DNA of 64,000 bases from Ophiobolus disseminans (taxonomy: Eukaryota > Ascomycota > Dothideomycetes > Pleosporales > Phaeosphaeriaceae). The position numbers and the translations under genes were made by a program. The number at the start of each line of letters is the position of its first letter. Positions within the stretch are counted from its first letter, which is position 1. Below, piece by piece: positions 1-11,810 of the stretch. Location: NCBI GenBank assembly GCA_010093685.1, contig MU006223.1, forward strand, positions 702,228-766,227, given 5' to 3'. A model generated the notes under the pieces. It saw only the letters and a list, made by a program, of their open reading frames with translations. It did no database searches and was not told where the DNA came from.

Positions 1-359
1 GACGTCGTGATCGATGTGAGCGAGATTTACGGATGGGACAGACCGGACGAGGCACAGGACGATGCCGAAACTGGGAACAACGATGCAGAGAGCTTAATTA
101 CCATGGAGAAGAAGGGTAGCAGGTACCTGTACCTTCGCGAGATCAACAAGTAGGTTGTCAGCTATATCTACGAAGAGGCGAACATTAACAGTCTTGAAGG
201 TACCTCGCATTGGTCTGCATTATGGGCCAAGAGCACCCAGCAGAGAAGAAGGCCATCATCGACTATAATGTCGGCGTATTCCAGGCAGGTCTCAAGCAGG
301 TCTTCCCTAAGAGCGACCGAGAGGCACAGGTAGAAATACGGGCTACTGGCGAGCAGTGA
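1..359 (+). CDS. Gtr2/RagC-type Rag GTPase, 3' end (partial)
   Basis: Only the last two coding segments are inside the window. The first, 1-149, is joined to 200-359 by a 50-bp GT-AG intron (150-199), and the stop is TGA at 357-359. The joined sequence reads RYLYLREINKYLALVCIMG and then IIDYNVGVFQAGLKQVF. This matches the C-terminal roadblock-like region of the RagC/Gtr2 branch, where human RagC has ALVCILRE...GLIDYN. The family forms a heterodimer with Gtr1/RagA on the vacuole and passes amino-acid sufficiency to TORC1. The G domain lies upstream of the window, so nucleotide-binding motifs cannot be checked. Assignment to Gtr2 rather than Gtr1 rests on this tail only. Confidence 0.72.
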
Positions 360-1004
360 AGCTTGCAGTACCTGCTCACCATTGTTCTAAGCACACGGAT
401 GCACTATGTACACATACCTATCATTCGGCGCACAAACATTCCCTGCTTAGGCAGCGTTGTTAGATTTTATGTAGAACATGAGACGACTGCGAATCCATGA
501 ATAAATTTCTCGTAGCTAGAGATTTCACAAAACAGTCTACCGCACTATGATTTCGTACTCATGTCAATCCTTCCCAAATTGATGCGCCGCTAGCCCAAGT
601 CCCAGAACTCTAAAGCCAATGACATCAGCCAATCATCGGAATCAGGAAGCGCGTTACTCCCGACCGAGGCGTGAAGCAATATATCTCCGCATCTACACTG
701 CACATCTTCCGACGCTACCGCGTACTGACAGGACACGTCTCTACAGCCCTGCGAAAGTCTGGCGTGCTCACAATACTCGTTGCGGTGGCCTGACGTCTGA
801 CACATTGCCGATGTAAGATCTGAGCATTCAACCCTCGAAACAAAGTCAGGCGCAAAGAGGTATGAAGGCCCGATCCCTCACCGTTTAATGCACGATCGAA
901 CAAGGTCTAATAGAAAGATAGAGTGCGTCCACAGTTGCGCGAATTGCTCCACCACCACCACCGCCGTACTTCCGACTTACACGCGCGCAACGCCCAACAC
1001 CACG
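360..1004. other. Intergenic region
   Basis: This 645-bp stretch lies between the Rag GTPase and the MAPR gene. It probably holds the 3' UTR of the first and the promoter and leader of the second. A short CCACCACCACCACC tract (about 950-963) lies about 45 bp upstream of the MAPR start codon. I see no convincing gene. Confidence 0.6.
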
Positions 1005-1868
1005 ATGTCGTCTGCAGCTCGGTACCGCAAGCCCGCCACACCCTCGACGTCCATAAATCCGGTCGGCGAGCAAGAAAAAGCCGAGCTCAAGGATGCTGTG
1101 AAGGAACAAGCTGTCAAAACCTCAAACGGACTCTCGGTCCTCGATGTGCTGCGCATAATAGGCGGGATGCTGCTCCTTAGCAGCGGATTGAGCTACTTGA
1201 GCACGAGTGGAGAGAGCATGACGTGGGGTTATAATGCGTGGTGGACAAGAGCAAGGGAATGGAAGACGTTACTCGTACGTCCACCCAAATCCTCCCAATA
1301 CACAATATGACATACTAACCTTCCCCCCCAGCAACGCGAAGTTTCCATCACCGACGCCCAACTCGCCGCCTACGACGGCACCGACCCCACCCTCCCAATC
1401 TACCTCGCCCTCAACGGCACAATCTACGACGTCTCCAGCGCGCCCTCCACCTACGGACCCGGCGGCAGCTACCACTTCTTCGCCGGCCGCGACGCTGCCC
1501 GCGCCTTCCTGACGGGCTGTTTCCAGGAAGACGCCGTGCCCGATCTACGCGGCGTGGAGCAAATGTTCCTTCCCGTCGACCCGGAGCTCAAAGAAGGCGC
1601 GTCGCCTGAAGATATCGAGAAAGCGAAGGCACGCAAGCCGTTGAGTGCGGGCGAGCGCAAGAATAGACATGCGCAGGAGCTGCGCAGTGCGAGGAAGCAG
1701 GTCAAGGAGGGGCTGGAGAGCTGGCATAAGCTGTTTCGCGGGGACAAGGGGAAGCCGTATCGGAGGGTGGGCGAGGTTAAGAGGGAGGAGGGATGGTTGG
1801 AGAAGATGCCTAAGAGGACGCTGTGTGAACAGGCGGAGAAGGGGAGGCCGGCGAGGAAGTATGATTAG
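1005..1868 (+). CDS. Cytochrome b5-like heme/steroid-binding (MAPR family) membrane protein
   Basis: Two exons (1005-1274 and 1332-1868) are joined across a 57-bp intron beginning GTACGT and give a 268-residue protein. A hydrophobic segment at about residues 45-65 (VLDVLRIIGGMLLL) is a likely membrane anchor. It is followed by the MAPR cytochrome-b5-like fold at about 91-160, with YDGTDPTLPIYLALNG, TIYDVS and YGPGGSYHFFAGRDAARAF. These are hallmark motifs of the PGRMC/Dap1/neudesin group, which bind heme and in yeast Dap1 support the sterol P450 Erg11. The C-terminal ~100 residues are charged and alpha-helical in character, longer than in Dap1. The start is the first ATG in frame with the anchor. 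The family is clear. The particular role (sterol P450 helper or another) is inferred. Confidence 0.85.
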
Positions 1869-2463
1869 TGTGTAGACGATTTCAAACAAGTATATTGTTT
1901 CCATCTCGGTTTTGCACAACATGAGTGATGTCATGAGGTTATAGCCATGGTTCACTCAAGGCACATTGAGTATGGAACACTGCTGAGGTCGCATGTATTC
2001 CAAGACGCCCTCAAACAGGCTGCGCAGCAATACATACTTGACATTTAATGCCAGCGCAGAGGCTCTATCCTCAGGCCTTTCGTGTCCTCGAAACTAGACA
2101 CCAAGGATACACGGTGTCGACGGCATAAATGCTGCTGTATTCTCTGTATGATATCGAGCCCCTCTTCTAGCGCAGGAGATCGCATGGAGTAGCATTCGAA
2201 ACAGCTTGCGCAAGCAGCCACATCTTGTCACACAATCACGCAGAGCCCAGTATGTGTTCGGAAATCTTTGTCATTTCAATACATAACCGACCGCGGACTC
2301 GGTGCTTTAGCCGAGCCCCTTCCCTTAGTTCATGTTCGCCATGAACGCATGCCAATGTGATGTGACCCTTTCATGAAGACGCCGATTGGTGGTGGAAAAG
2401 AGGAATGTCGTTGAAAAGCTGGAAGAAGCACCCGTGTCGTTCACTTGTCGCAAGGCGACTCGC
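1869..2463. other. Intergenic region between convergent genes
   Basis: This 595-bp stretch lies between the stop codons of the MAPR gene and of eS25, which converge. It presumably contains both 3' UTRs. I see no gene. Confidence 0.6.
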
Positions 2464-3054
2464 TTATGCCTCTTGGCCGACTGCTCGTGCTGTAAGGTTG
2501 TCAGCATTGTCATCGACCATTGCACTCAAGCCATGATTCCATGTCACAAATGCTCTCGCATATGTAGCAACGTACTGTAGATGCTCAACTTCGAGTGACC
2601 AACGACTTTCTTGATCTGGCCGTTTGCCTCAAGGTCGGCGAGCGCTTTCCGTGCAAGCGAGCCATTAATCTTCAAGCGATCAACGAGGGTGGCAACTGTG
2701 ATGAGGCGATAGGACTGGACATCCTTCTGGAGCTTGTCGTTGGTCTGTTTGTCGAGGACGACGGAGTGGTTGGCCTTGTCCTTGACTGTACAACCGTTAG
2801 TGGCGAGTCTGTATGTAGGTGGATTGAAGTGTGTGGGGAGTCTGCGCAATTATTGCAAGGTATAACTGAGGCTGCGGCACTGATTTTGAGGCTTGGAGAG
2901 GTGCTGGATGTATGCAGTGCGGTATCACGTACCCTTGCCCTTGGACCACTTCTTCTTCTGCTTCTTTCCTCCGGTTGCTGCAGGTGCCTGTAAATGTGTC
3001 AGCACTGTCACTTCCGCTGTTCTAGGTGCCTTGTCCTTTCGGTGGACTTACCAT
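2464..3054 (-). CDS. RPS25: 40S ribosomal protein eS25 (RPS25)
   Basis: Four exons on the minus strand: 3054-3052, 2987-2933, 2785-2576 and 2489-2464, giving 97 residues. Exon 1 is only the ATG codon, followed directly by GTAAGT. Exon 2 encodes the basic N-terminus (GGKKQKKKWSKGK). Exon 3 encodes the conserved core, with VKDKANHSVVLDK, DVQSYRLITVATLVDRLKIN and GSLARKALADL. Exon 4 encodes TRAVGQEA and the stop. The core is nearly identical to eukaryotic eS25, a small-subunit head protein that helps IRES-driven and some cap-dependent initiation. All four junctions keep phase, and both ends match known eS25 proteins. The final intron (2490-2575) is easy to miss, because reading through it gives a false tail. 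Confidence 0.96.
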
Positions 3055-4440
3055 ATTGTCAAGATGTGTGGTTGTGCAGAGGTGTTCCTGTCGCCGAAGA
3101 GTCGTTGAAAATGGCCGTGGGCGTGGTGCGGAGTCGTGGTGGACTGTGCGCAACCGGATTAACCTGCAAGCGAGAGCTCCGAGCTTTCCACGTGATCTGG
3201 CGCCTCACCCTGCCAAGACTCATGGTTCCCAATACGCTACTTGCGCTTGACAATACACGTGTTTATTCAGTTGGTGACACTACCAAAAATGTACAGTACA
3301 CATGATGAATACAACAGACACGTGCAGTAACAAAATCGACACCGGAGATCGGAGCAATCTACTGCCGGTGCTATGATTCTTGGGCATCCCATTACAGCGT
3401 TTGATCGCACTTGGTAATGTTGCTGCACACTACTGCAAGGCTTGGTGCCGAGCGACACGATCATGCGGACTATTAAGCGGCGGAGATTATCCTCAAAAGC
3501 CTCATTTCGATATATCGGGAGATTAGCGCCTATCCCGCTATCGCTTAGAGTGATTCATGCCTAGCGATGATGATGAACCAAAAGAGGAAGGCAAGGCATG
3601 AAACACTTCGTAACCGGATATATGTGTGTGGCAGGAAGGTTGTCGAGGGTCTGTGTGGACGAAATGCTGGGGTTAGTGCAAGGCCACGAACATGTTTGCT
3701 CGCACAAGCAAGGCAGACAATAGCCGCATCTTGAACGCGCGTAGATCTGACAGTCAAAGCGCCTCAATTACCCTATACAGGGCGAGCAAGCAACCTCTAC
3801 GACGGGTGTGGGTAGCTAGGAAGCATTAGGTTGGTCGATCGAACATCCACTAGCTCCTTGCCGTGCTCGCCAGATAACGACACGGACCGAGGGCGCATCC
3901 GGAACCGCGACTACATTGGTAATCATGTGAAGACTGAGTACCGAGACAAGAGCCACCGAACGGTGTTTTCCAATTACAGATTTAATCGGCACACTACAAC
4001 CCAGGACCCTGAAACCAGCCAAGTGCGTCCTCTACTGCTTGACGTGTGTTTTCTCTACGTTAAAAGCGCAGAGATGAATGATTGATGACAGAAAGGAGAT
4101 GGCAGAATGAGAAACAGACCCACGCCTGAAAATGAAGACAAGCTAGGAGACAACGCAGCCGATAAGAGAGTGCAAAGAAAATTCGCTTGAGCTAGAGACC
4201 ATCCTGCGCTTGTTGCTTTTCCCATGCCTGTGGCTGCTACTTTGGCTGCTCATCCCCAAGAGGCAAAGCCATCTCTACTTGACTGCAAATGCTCGCTAAG
4301 ATAGAAGAGACAAGTCCGCGGTAACCAGAACATGGAACAGAGCTGACGATCAAGTCGTAAATGCTGTTGCTCCAATGCACCGGAGCAGACTTCGAGAGTA
4401 TTCGCCAATACGCCATGTCCAGATGATGAATGCAGAGTCA
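3055..4440. other. Intergenic region
   Basis: About 1.4 kb lies between the eS25 start codon and the stop of the Bni4-like gene. It should contain the eS25 promoter and the Bni4-like 3' UTR. Open frames here are under 90 codons, overlap on both strands and resemble nothing I recognise. Confidence 0.55.
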
Positions 4441-6790
4441 TTAGAAGAAGTGGGTGTGGGGTTTGGAAGCCTCATGAACCTCCATCTCCTACAACAGGGA
4501 TTAGCAAAGCTTGAGAGGCAGGAGTCGAAATGCTCACCATTTTAAAAGTATTGAGTTCTTCCTTGATTTGTTGTGCCAGCATAGGCGTGAGCCTGTTGCA
4601 GGTCGCAATGTCTCCCCGGCGATCGTAATCCTGAGGCGACCATGCATCATGAAATTGAATCCGTGGGCTGAAAGTGATGTTCCCTTTGTGGCCGTGAGGA
4701 GTGCTGGGAAGGCTCCTCGTGCTGCCATTGGGGATGCGTGGTGCTCGGGCAAAGTAGTCATCGTTACGAACCGTCGCCTTATCGTTGGGTGTGCCGGGAG
4801 CCTTCGATATTTGCGTGCCGGAGCTGGGAGCTATGTCTACCGGGCGGAGTACTGGCGACCCAGAGTCAGAGTTGGTTCCGTTGCCTGCGCTGTGTTAGAA
4901 ATATTAGGTTATGTTGTTTGAGGTGTTCTTACGTTTGAGGATTCCCTTCTTCATGTTGGAGAGAATTTCGGCGCGCTCGCGGTCCCCTCCTACAATACTC
5001 TTCCTCGTCATGGAATCCGTAATCGGAGCAACTGGGTTTACAATTTCGGCGCTTCGCCCAGCGTCAATCGAGTTGCGCTCCAACCTAGGGTAGCCTGTTC
5101 CGCCGCGGACCTGGTCATGGGGGTCTGCGTTGACGTTGACTTTTGCCCTCTCGGCCTCAACTGTGACTAGAGACACCTCTCCAACACTCGGTCTCATGAT
5201 AGGTCCATCAGCAGCCGGCACGCCAATTACCGACTTCGGCCTGAAGAGCCCCTTGATGGACCTGCTACCTTTCTTCATACCGTGGCCCATCTTGCGAAGC
5301 ATGATAGACGCGGAGGAAGCAGCCGAAGCAACTGACAGGTTGTCGGTGGAGCCCATGCCACCCTGTCCAGAGTAGATACCGGCACCAATACCAGCTGCCT
5401 CTTGCTTGGCTATGATCGCAGCCTGCTCAGCATCTTCATCGGATTGATATCTGTCTTTTCTCAACTTTGCACGCTCTGCCGAAATGCTATTCTCAGCAGA
5501 TGCGCGTCGGAGTTCAGCCGCGCTCCCGAAAGAAAACGCCCTCCGCAGGCGCGACTTCATCCCCTTGTCCTTGTCGTTGACAGCTGTGAGTTGTTGGACG
5601 GCAGCGCTGGGCATGGCTGAGGGCTTCGCAGGACTCGGAGGCTCAGAACCAGAGATAGGATGCGACAGAGGGGAAGGAGCATGTCGCCTCACTGGTTCGT
5701 TTGCTTTGGGCGCCGAGCCTCCGGCAACAGAAGCGTACGTGCGGGGAGCGACTACTTCGGTCCGTGACTAGAGCACTGTTAGCATTGCTCCGCTTGACCA
5801 TTGGAGTCAAGTAATCTGACTTACCTGTGATCTTGATGAATTGTTTGATGACGCACTGCCCGCGCTGCCTTGCCTGTCATGGCTATGTCCTGATGTAGGT
5901 CGGCTGCCCTGCCGACTGGAGCTGGAGGCAGGCCTTGCTGAGTTCGGTGATAACGCGCCCGGCGATGTGTTCTGTGGTGCAGCAGGACCGACTTGCATCG
6001 ATGCCATGTTAGCGGTGAGACCCTCGGCGTCGAGGCCATTGAAGCTGCGCCTACGGTATCGTTTTGCGGCGTCTGAACCACCCAGTTGAGCAATCTGCGA
6101 GTCGTCGGCACTGCTAGCCCGATTGTGTCCAGATTTGCCTGGTCCAGACAAAGCGCCGTTGGCCGTCACTCCAGCTTGGGTAGGCGTGGCAGTCGCGGTA
6201 CGTTGGGTAGGAGTAGAAGCGCCCGTCGGTATGCTCGTGGACGAGTCTGTTCTCGAAGCGCTTCGCCTATATCGTCCCGGCGATGGTTTCACCGGTGCAT
6301 CGCCAACGGAAAAGGACAGATCAGGGACCGATGCCGACAAAGGGATCGACGGGGCCAGGCTGTCGCCCGGTTTTTTGTTCTCGACATCTCTCGCAGCATA
6401 CGCTGGGTTGACGACAGACCGATTGGAGGAGCCCGACGTGGACACGGTCGAGTCGGATGAGGATGATGGGTGGGAGGGATGTCCGAGGCGGGCTTGGTTG
6501 AGGTGGCTAGGAGGCTGCTGCAGGCCTTGGGGAAGCGGCGCCGACACGGATCTGGTATCTTGTCGCAGCCCTGGCGTGCTGGAGAAGGCATATGGTGCTA
6601 TCGGGGCGGATGTGCCCCTGTAGCCTGTGCCACTCGAGTGCCCATTGTACATCTGGTTTCGCGGCATCTGCGAACCTCGCTGCTGTGATTGGGTGTGTTG
6701 TGAAGGCGTGTTCTGATAGCCATCGGAGGGTGTATATGGCATTGTAATAGTTCCGGTGGTCTGGACAATAGGCGCGAGTACCTGAGCCAT
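4441..6790 (-). CDS. Bni4-like protein phosphatase 1 targeting scaffold
   Basis: Four exons on the minus strand: 6790-5825, 5767-4933, 4884-4538 and 4488-4441, 731 residues. Introns are 57, 48 and 49 bp. The first ~600 residues are low-complexity, rich in Ser, Pro, Thr, Gln and Asn, with a basic patch MKSRLRRAFSFGSAAELR. The last ~60 residues look strongly constrained: KGNITFSPRIQFHDAW, then EYDRR-like QDYDRRGDIATCNRLTP, MLAQQIKEELNTFKMEMEV and a terminal HTHFF. As I recall it, Saccharomyces Bni4 carries its Glc7-binding RVxF motif at about the same distance from its C-terminus. Here RIQF sits at 675-678 of 731. Bni4 recruits PP1 and chitin synthase regulators to the neck or septum. The family call rests on the C-terminal block from memory and has not been aligned. 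A long 5' leader is likely. Confidence 0.62.
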
Positions 6791-9700
6791 CGGTCCGCGT
6801 CACGATACGGCTGCGGTGTTGTTCGATCGAAATCGGGCGCTCCGAGGTGGGGAGCAGCGGCGATGGGGACACAAACGCGAAAGGCTGTAATTGGCACGTG
6901 TATTAGCAACAGCGTGCTTTGCGGCGAGAGGCTGATGATCGATGGGGAGATGTGGTGCTATGGACGAAGATTCGGCCGTTGGAAACAGGGCCAGAGGGCA
7001 GCGACTGGAGGGGCGGTGTGGTGATGGAGGGCGACGCGAGAAGCGTACCTGCTACGGGACAAAACAGTGGAACTATTAAGACAGAGAATAGAATGCAACG
7101 TCGTCGGTGGAGCTCTGAGGCTGTCGTGAATCGACGATGGCAGCGTGTACCAAGCCTCCTCGAGCAGTCAGTTAAGCCTGCATTGGACGGTTCCGGATAT
7201 CGACAGACTGCGCTGGGAACGACGGACGGTCAACAGGTAAGCAGAAAGGAAAATAATAGAGGAGGGAGGGTGAAGACGTCGGCGTCGGCGGATGCAGACT
7301 GAGGTTGTTCAATTGCAAAGAAGGGGGTTCGTCCGTGCCCGCGCTAACGAACTGAGCGTACCCAGACATGGGAGATCAATACAGAACTTACGCACACCAC
7401 CAGAGCGGGCATGCCGCTGTCACGGGAATCGTCCTTCACGCTCCGTCTCGAGGCGGGTGCCGCGTTTGCTGTTTGCAGAGCCGTGGATGTGAGTAGTCAT
7501 GCGATCAGGCCAGGTTACGCGCTCAGGCTTCTATTCACTCTGGCTGTACTGAGGGAGGCAAGGCTCTATCTATTACACTGTTCCCACTGCGACCTCTTCA
7601 CCGAGCAGCCTTCAGAGCATTGGCCTTCAGAGCAGCCTCACAGCAGCATACGAGCAGCCTGTCCCGCTTGCACTCCTTGGCTGTGCGCGCCGTGGCCTAT
7701 AAGGTGCTCGGGCGCGTTTGATATAGGAATTGCTCGCGCTTGCCCTGCAGCTCATATTGCAGACGCCAACTCCACTTCTAACTACTTGTTGATACTCCAG
7801 CATTAGAGCAGGCATGGTTGCCGCGCACGCAGCATTGCGATGCATTGGACGGAGCACAACAGAGGTTCATGCCCCGTCACCGCTTTCTCTGGAGTGCTCC
7901 TTCCTCCTCCATTCCGCACACGCTTCCGAGCAACGAGTCCGAGGCGACGCAAACACATGCTTGCCTGCATTCCAGGGTCCACCTCTTACGGGCAATCTTT
8001 GAGGGCGACCAATTCATGCGCTCATCATCTTGGCCGGGGAACATCCGCGAAGTGCTTTGACCTTGACGCGTTTAAAGGAAGCATCCAACCACACCACAAG
8101 CCCAAACCTGCGGCTGAGCCGTTTGCAGGAGTTGGTGAGGGCGGTGGGTGTGGTGCCGCAACGGAATTCGTGGCCTGAGGAGTGCAACAGGGATGGTTCC
8201 CCTGCCTGCATACGATAAGGATGCCGGATGGCCACGCTCGTGATGGTCAAGCTCACCGACATGCCTACTGCAGCAAACCCTCCCGTTTGTTTGCCACCTT
8301 GAGCTGCATTTGAACGGTATGGTTGGTCTTCTTTTTCGAAAGCATTTTCTCCTGTCAATCCCATCAATGAATAATTTGTCAGGGACGCCAAAGACTCGCA
8401 TTTACTCTACTTTATAGGGAATATGGGCATCAATTCGTCTAATGCACGACTTCTTTTGCCTCTATCCTGCGCATGCATCACATCACATCACACATGGGCA
8501 ATGTCCGCGGTATGGCCCGCGTGAGATTTTGACAGGTAAGTCTCAGAATTCAATCAATGACTGCCAAGGCGTGGGGAAGCGAGTGAGATGACGATTGTTT
8601 GATCTGCGTCCGTTCTCCACAACATCATCTCCGTCGATATTGCAAGGGGTTTAAACGATCAAATTCGTCTGCCTGCTGGCGGGCGACTGCGATTATCTTC
8701 AACTCAAACATCCCGTTGCTCACCCCATGCGCATGTCTCGCGCTGCAGTCCCCGTTGCTGGGAGTTCCACTATTTTTTGGCGTGCCCCGCTTTTACGATG
8801 ACGCCAGTGTTTAAGTGGGGCGTTTGTTATTCTGAGCAAGCGCAACCAATTAACTAATGCAACGGGCGACGTGTGAAGATCTCTTTCCTATTCCGAGCTG
8901 CATCAACATTCACCGCCAGCATCCACGTCGAGAGGCACGAGCACCGCTCATCGAAACATTTCTGCGATGCTGTCTTGCGTTTCCACAGCATCTACTTCGC
9001 CGTTACACATCGTCACCGTCTCTGAACATGTTTTCTAGCGTCCGCGACTCCGTCATTGACTAACCATCTAGTGTCCGGAGTCGTGGTCGCAAGACAGAAG
9101 ATGATCCAGTGAACCATGGAGGCGGGCCTTGAACCACGCCTCACGATTGTTTGCCGACACTCGTACCACGGTTCAAGATGTGAAACAGCCGGGACGAAAG
9201 TTTTTGGGCAGACCAAGATGAAAGTCATCGTGGCATCGTCTCACCGTATGAGTTTTAAGAGAAAGTGGAATACCATCGACAGGGGCAGGCCCGTACAGTC
9301 AGTGCTTCAACAGATTGCCATCATGTTCCATCTTACCAGCACGGCATGCCCAAATGCGATGTTCAGGCTTCCAAAATCAAGGTTGTCTCGGCAAAACCAG
9401 CACCACCACGCCCGCTTTTCGGCTTTCAGCACCGTTGCCACAATCGGGTCCGCAAGGACAAGCACCAGCTAATGGATGTCAACGAATGCGTGTACGTGCT
9501 CGATCTATGGCCTAAATCTTGGTTTGTTGTGGCTGCATCTCGCTCACGAGTAGCCTTTCATCTTTGAGAGGCTGAAAGATTGTTCACAGTGGCGTTCCTT
9601 GAAGGACCTGGTGGGTCCACAACGATACCTTGCTTTTATTTTCAGCATCGAAGACTGCGTTTTGCATGCGCATCTCACCCCAACAACTAGCTCAACAGCA

Positions 9701-10748
9701 CATTTGCAGGCAGGGTTTTTCAACCTGCACCAATCATGGGCGCAGCTTGCATGCGCTATTGAAACACCACGACCCCGCGTCACCCAATTGAACTCTGGAG
9801 CCGGCTAGACTTGTTCAGCGGAGCTTGTGCGCGTCATGCTAACGAAAGGACGCGTCGTCTGCTTCCAGAAAATGGTCCAATGAACAACGGCCACCATGGA
9901 ATCTTGCTCCGGCTCTTGAATCGATCGACACTCACGGCAGCCGCGTAACTTCGGAAGCGGGTGCAGCCTCGAGCCACGGGTCTGGGTCTGGATCGCCTGC
10001 TTCCAAAGGTTCTGCCACTAACTTCAAGCCTGAACAGTGCCAAGCTATCAACACCTTGATCTCAGCAGTCCGATCTGCATTTTTCAGCATACCGTGATCT
10101 TCTCTCGGGTTACTTCTTGCTCTCCTGCAAGCAGAGGGATATGCCTGTCTCGCGCGTCGTAATTTCGTATCGCTACATTAACGAGCATTCGTATCATGAT
10201 TGAAACCGTATGGTGGTCAATCTTCATCTCCACTTGTCGTACAATGACGTCATTGCGTCTCGACACGCAAGCCGTTGAGATGCGTACAAGTTTGAAAATA
10301 AACCGGACGCCTTCATGTCGCCCGTGCTTGTTTCAGATCGACCGTTTCCGATCGATCTATCGCGAGTCGCAATCTCAACAGCAGTCTTGGCATGACTTGA
10401 GAGTTGACGCAACAGGTCGGCAACCTCCCCCTTGATATTCGTACCTGTTGATCTTGCTGCGTCAAGCATGATGCAAGTTTACGGCTCAACTACTCTATCC
10501 AAGCTGCTCGAAGCAAAAGTTCGGAGAGGTGAGTAATATTGTGCACTAAATCTGAAACTCAAGCGAAATATTCGCGATAGGATCGAACGGCTCGGGACGT
10601 TTAAAGTATTTTTAAATGTGACTACATCATTCCTGGGGAAAGCATTGGTACACAGTCGCTCGCTGTTCGACGCTTACATGACATAAAACTGAATACAACG
10701 CCGAAACACCATCGCTACAAAATCAATTTTATCCGCATTACCATACCT
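6791..10748. other. Gene-poor region, nearly 4 kb
   Basis: No reading frame here has coding character, family resemblance or coherent exon structure that I can recognise. The longest open frames are about 110-130 codons (for example 8014-8391 on the minus strand) and overlap frames on the other strand. The first kilobase is probably the promoter and leader of the Bni4-like gene. The last few hundred bases before 10748 are probably the aquaporin 3' UTR. I cannot identify transposon termini or RNA genes in the rest. Confidence 0.5.
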
Positions 10749-11810
10749 CTAGCGACGGGGCGAGTATCCATTCTCCAAAGTAGAAGCTTGCACATAGGTC
10801 TCTGCCGATGCGGCGCTGCCACTGTGTGCAGGGGACGTTGGCGTCTGAAGAGTCGCCCTCTGGTCGGCCTTCTCGGCCCGGTCGACCTTTTCTCCAAGAG
10901 TGGCTTTCGGGTCAGCCACATCGAGGTTGACCGTCTCGTACTCAAGGGCCTTGACAAACATGTAGAAGGTGCTTGCGAGGAGGGCTCCAAGGACGGGTCC
11001 CACCCAATAGATCCAGTGGTATGAGTTGAAGGTATGGGTGACGACGCAGGGACCGAATGAGCGAGCTGGATTGACGCTCCCGCCTGTGTAGAAGACGCCC
11101 ATGAGTTCTGCAACGAAGAGGGATAGGCCAATGCCGACAGGTGCGATGAAGGTGCCTTCGTGCTTTTCGGTTGCAAGCATGAAGATGGTGAAGACGAGTT
11201 GGGCAGTTAGGAACATCTGTCAGATTGTTAGACTATGCATTTGTGAACCTCAAGGTGGACGACTTACTTCGATGAACAGTCCCTGCACGACAGTTGTGCC
11301 ACCGCCCAGCTCCGTCCTAACGGCCAGTTCATTCGGCATCATACCGGACACTACGGCCGACGCCGCAATGCCACCGACAATCTGCGCGACGATGACTAAG
11401 GCTCCACGAATGTAACCCGTTGCACCGACAACCATCATTCCAAGCGTGACAGCAGGGTTGAACAAACCTCCACTGATGCGGAAGAAGACCCACGCATTGA
11501 CAGCCAGCGACATACCAAACACGAGCGCAATGTACATGATTTTGCTCGGATTGGCACTCAAGTCGACCGCATTCGCACCCTCGGGTGGTGCTGTATTAAC
11601 GACATTTGTCCCGCCCAGTGCGAACAGCAGAAACATGAACGTTCCCACGAACTCTCCCACGGCTGCAACTAAGTGGCCCTTGACCGCCTTGGGCAGGATG
11701 TTGAGGAAAGGTAGGCGGCGCTCGACATTGCCCTCGTTATGAGATGGATGTTGGCCATGGCGGTTTTGCCATGGGACGCGAAGGCCTCGGGTGGGACGGT
11801 CGACGTTCAT
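10749..11810 (-). CDS. Aquaporin / aquaglyceroporin (MIP family)
   Basis: Two exons, 11810-11268 and 11216-10749, split by a 51-bp intron, give 336 residues. The MIP fold is evident. The first signature is GGLFNPAVTLG (NPA at about 118-120) and the second is GGSVNPARSFGP (NPA at about 230-232), with hydrophobic segments between and around them. There is an N-terminal cytoplasmic tail of about 40 residues and a C-terminal charged tail of about 70. MIPs are tetrameric channels for water and, in some, glycerol. The NPA-A-R second loop and the short loop lengths look more like an orthodox aquaporin than a yeast Fps1 glyceroporin, but selectivity cannot be settled by eye. The start is the ATG at 11810. 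The frame is open further upstream, but that stretch has no conserved content and is probably leader. Confidence 0.92.

Noticed and set aside
8014..8391. 125-codon minus-strand frame in the 6.8-10.7 kb gap
   Set aside because: Overlaps two other frames, has no recognisable motif, and no plausible splicing extends it.
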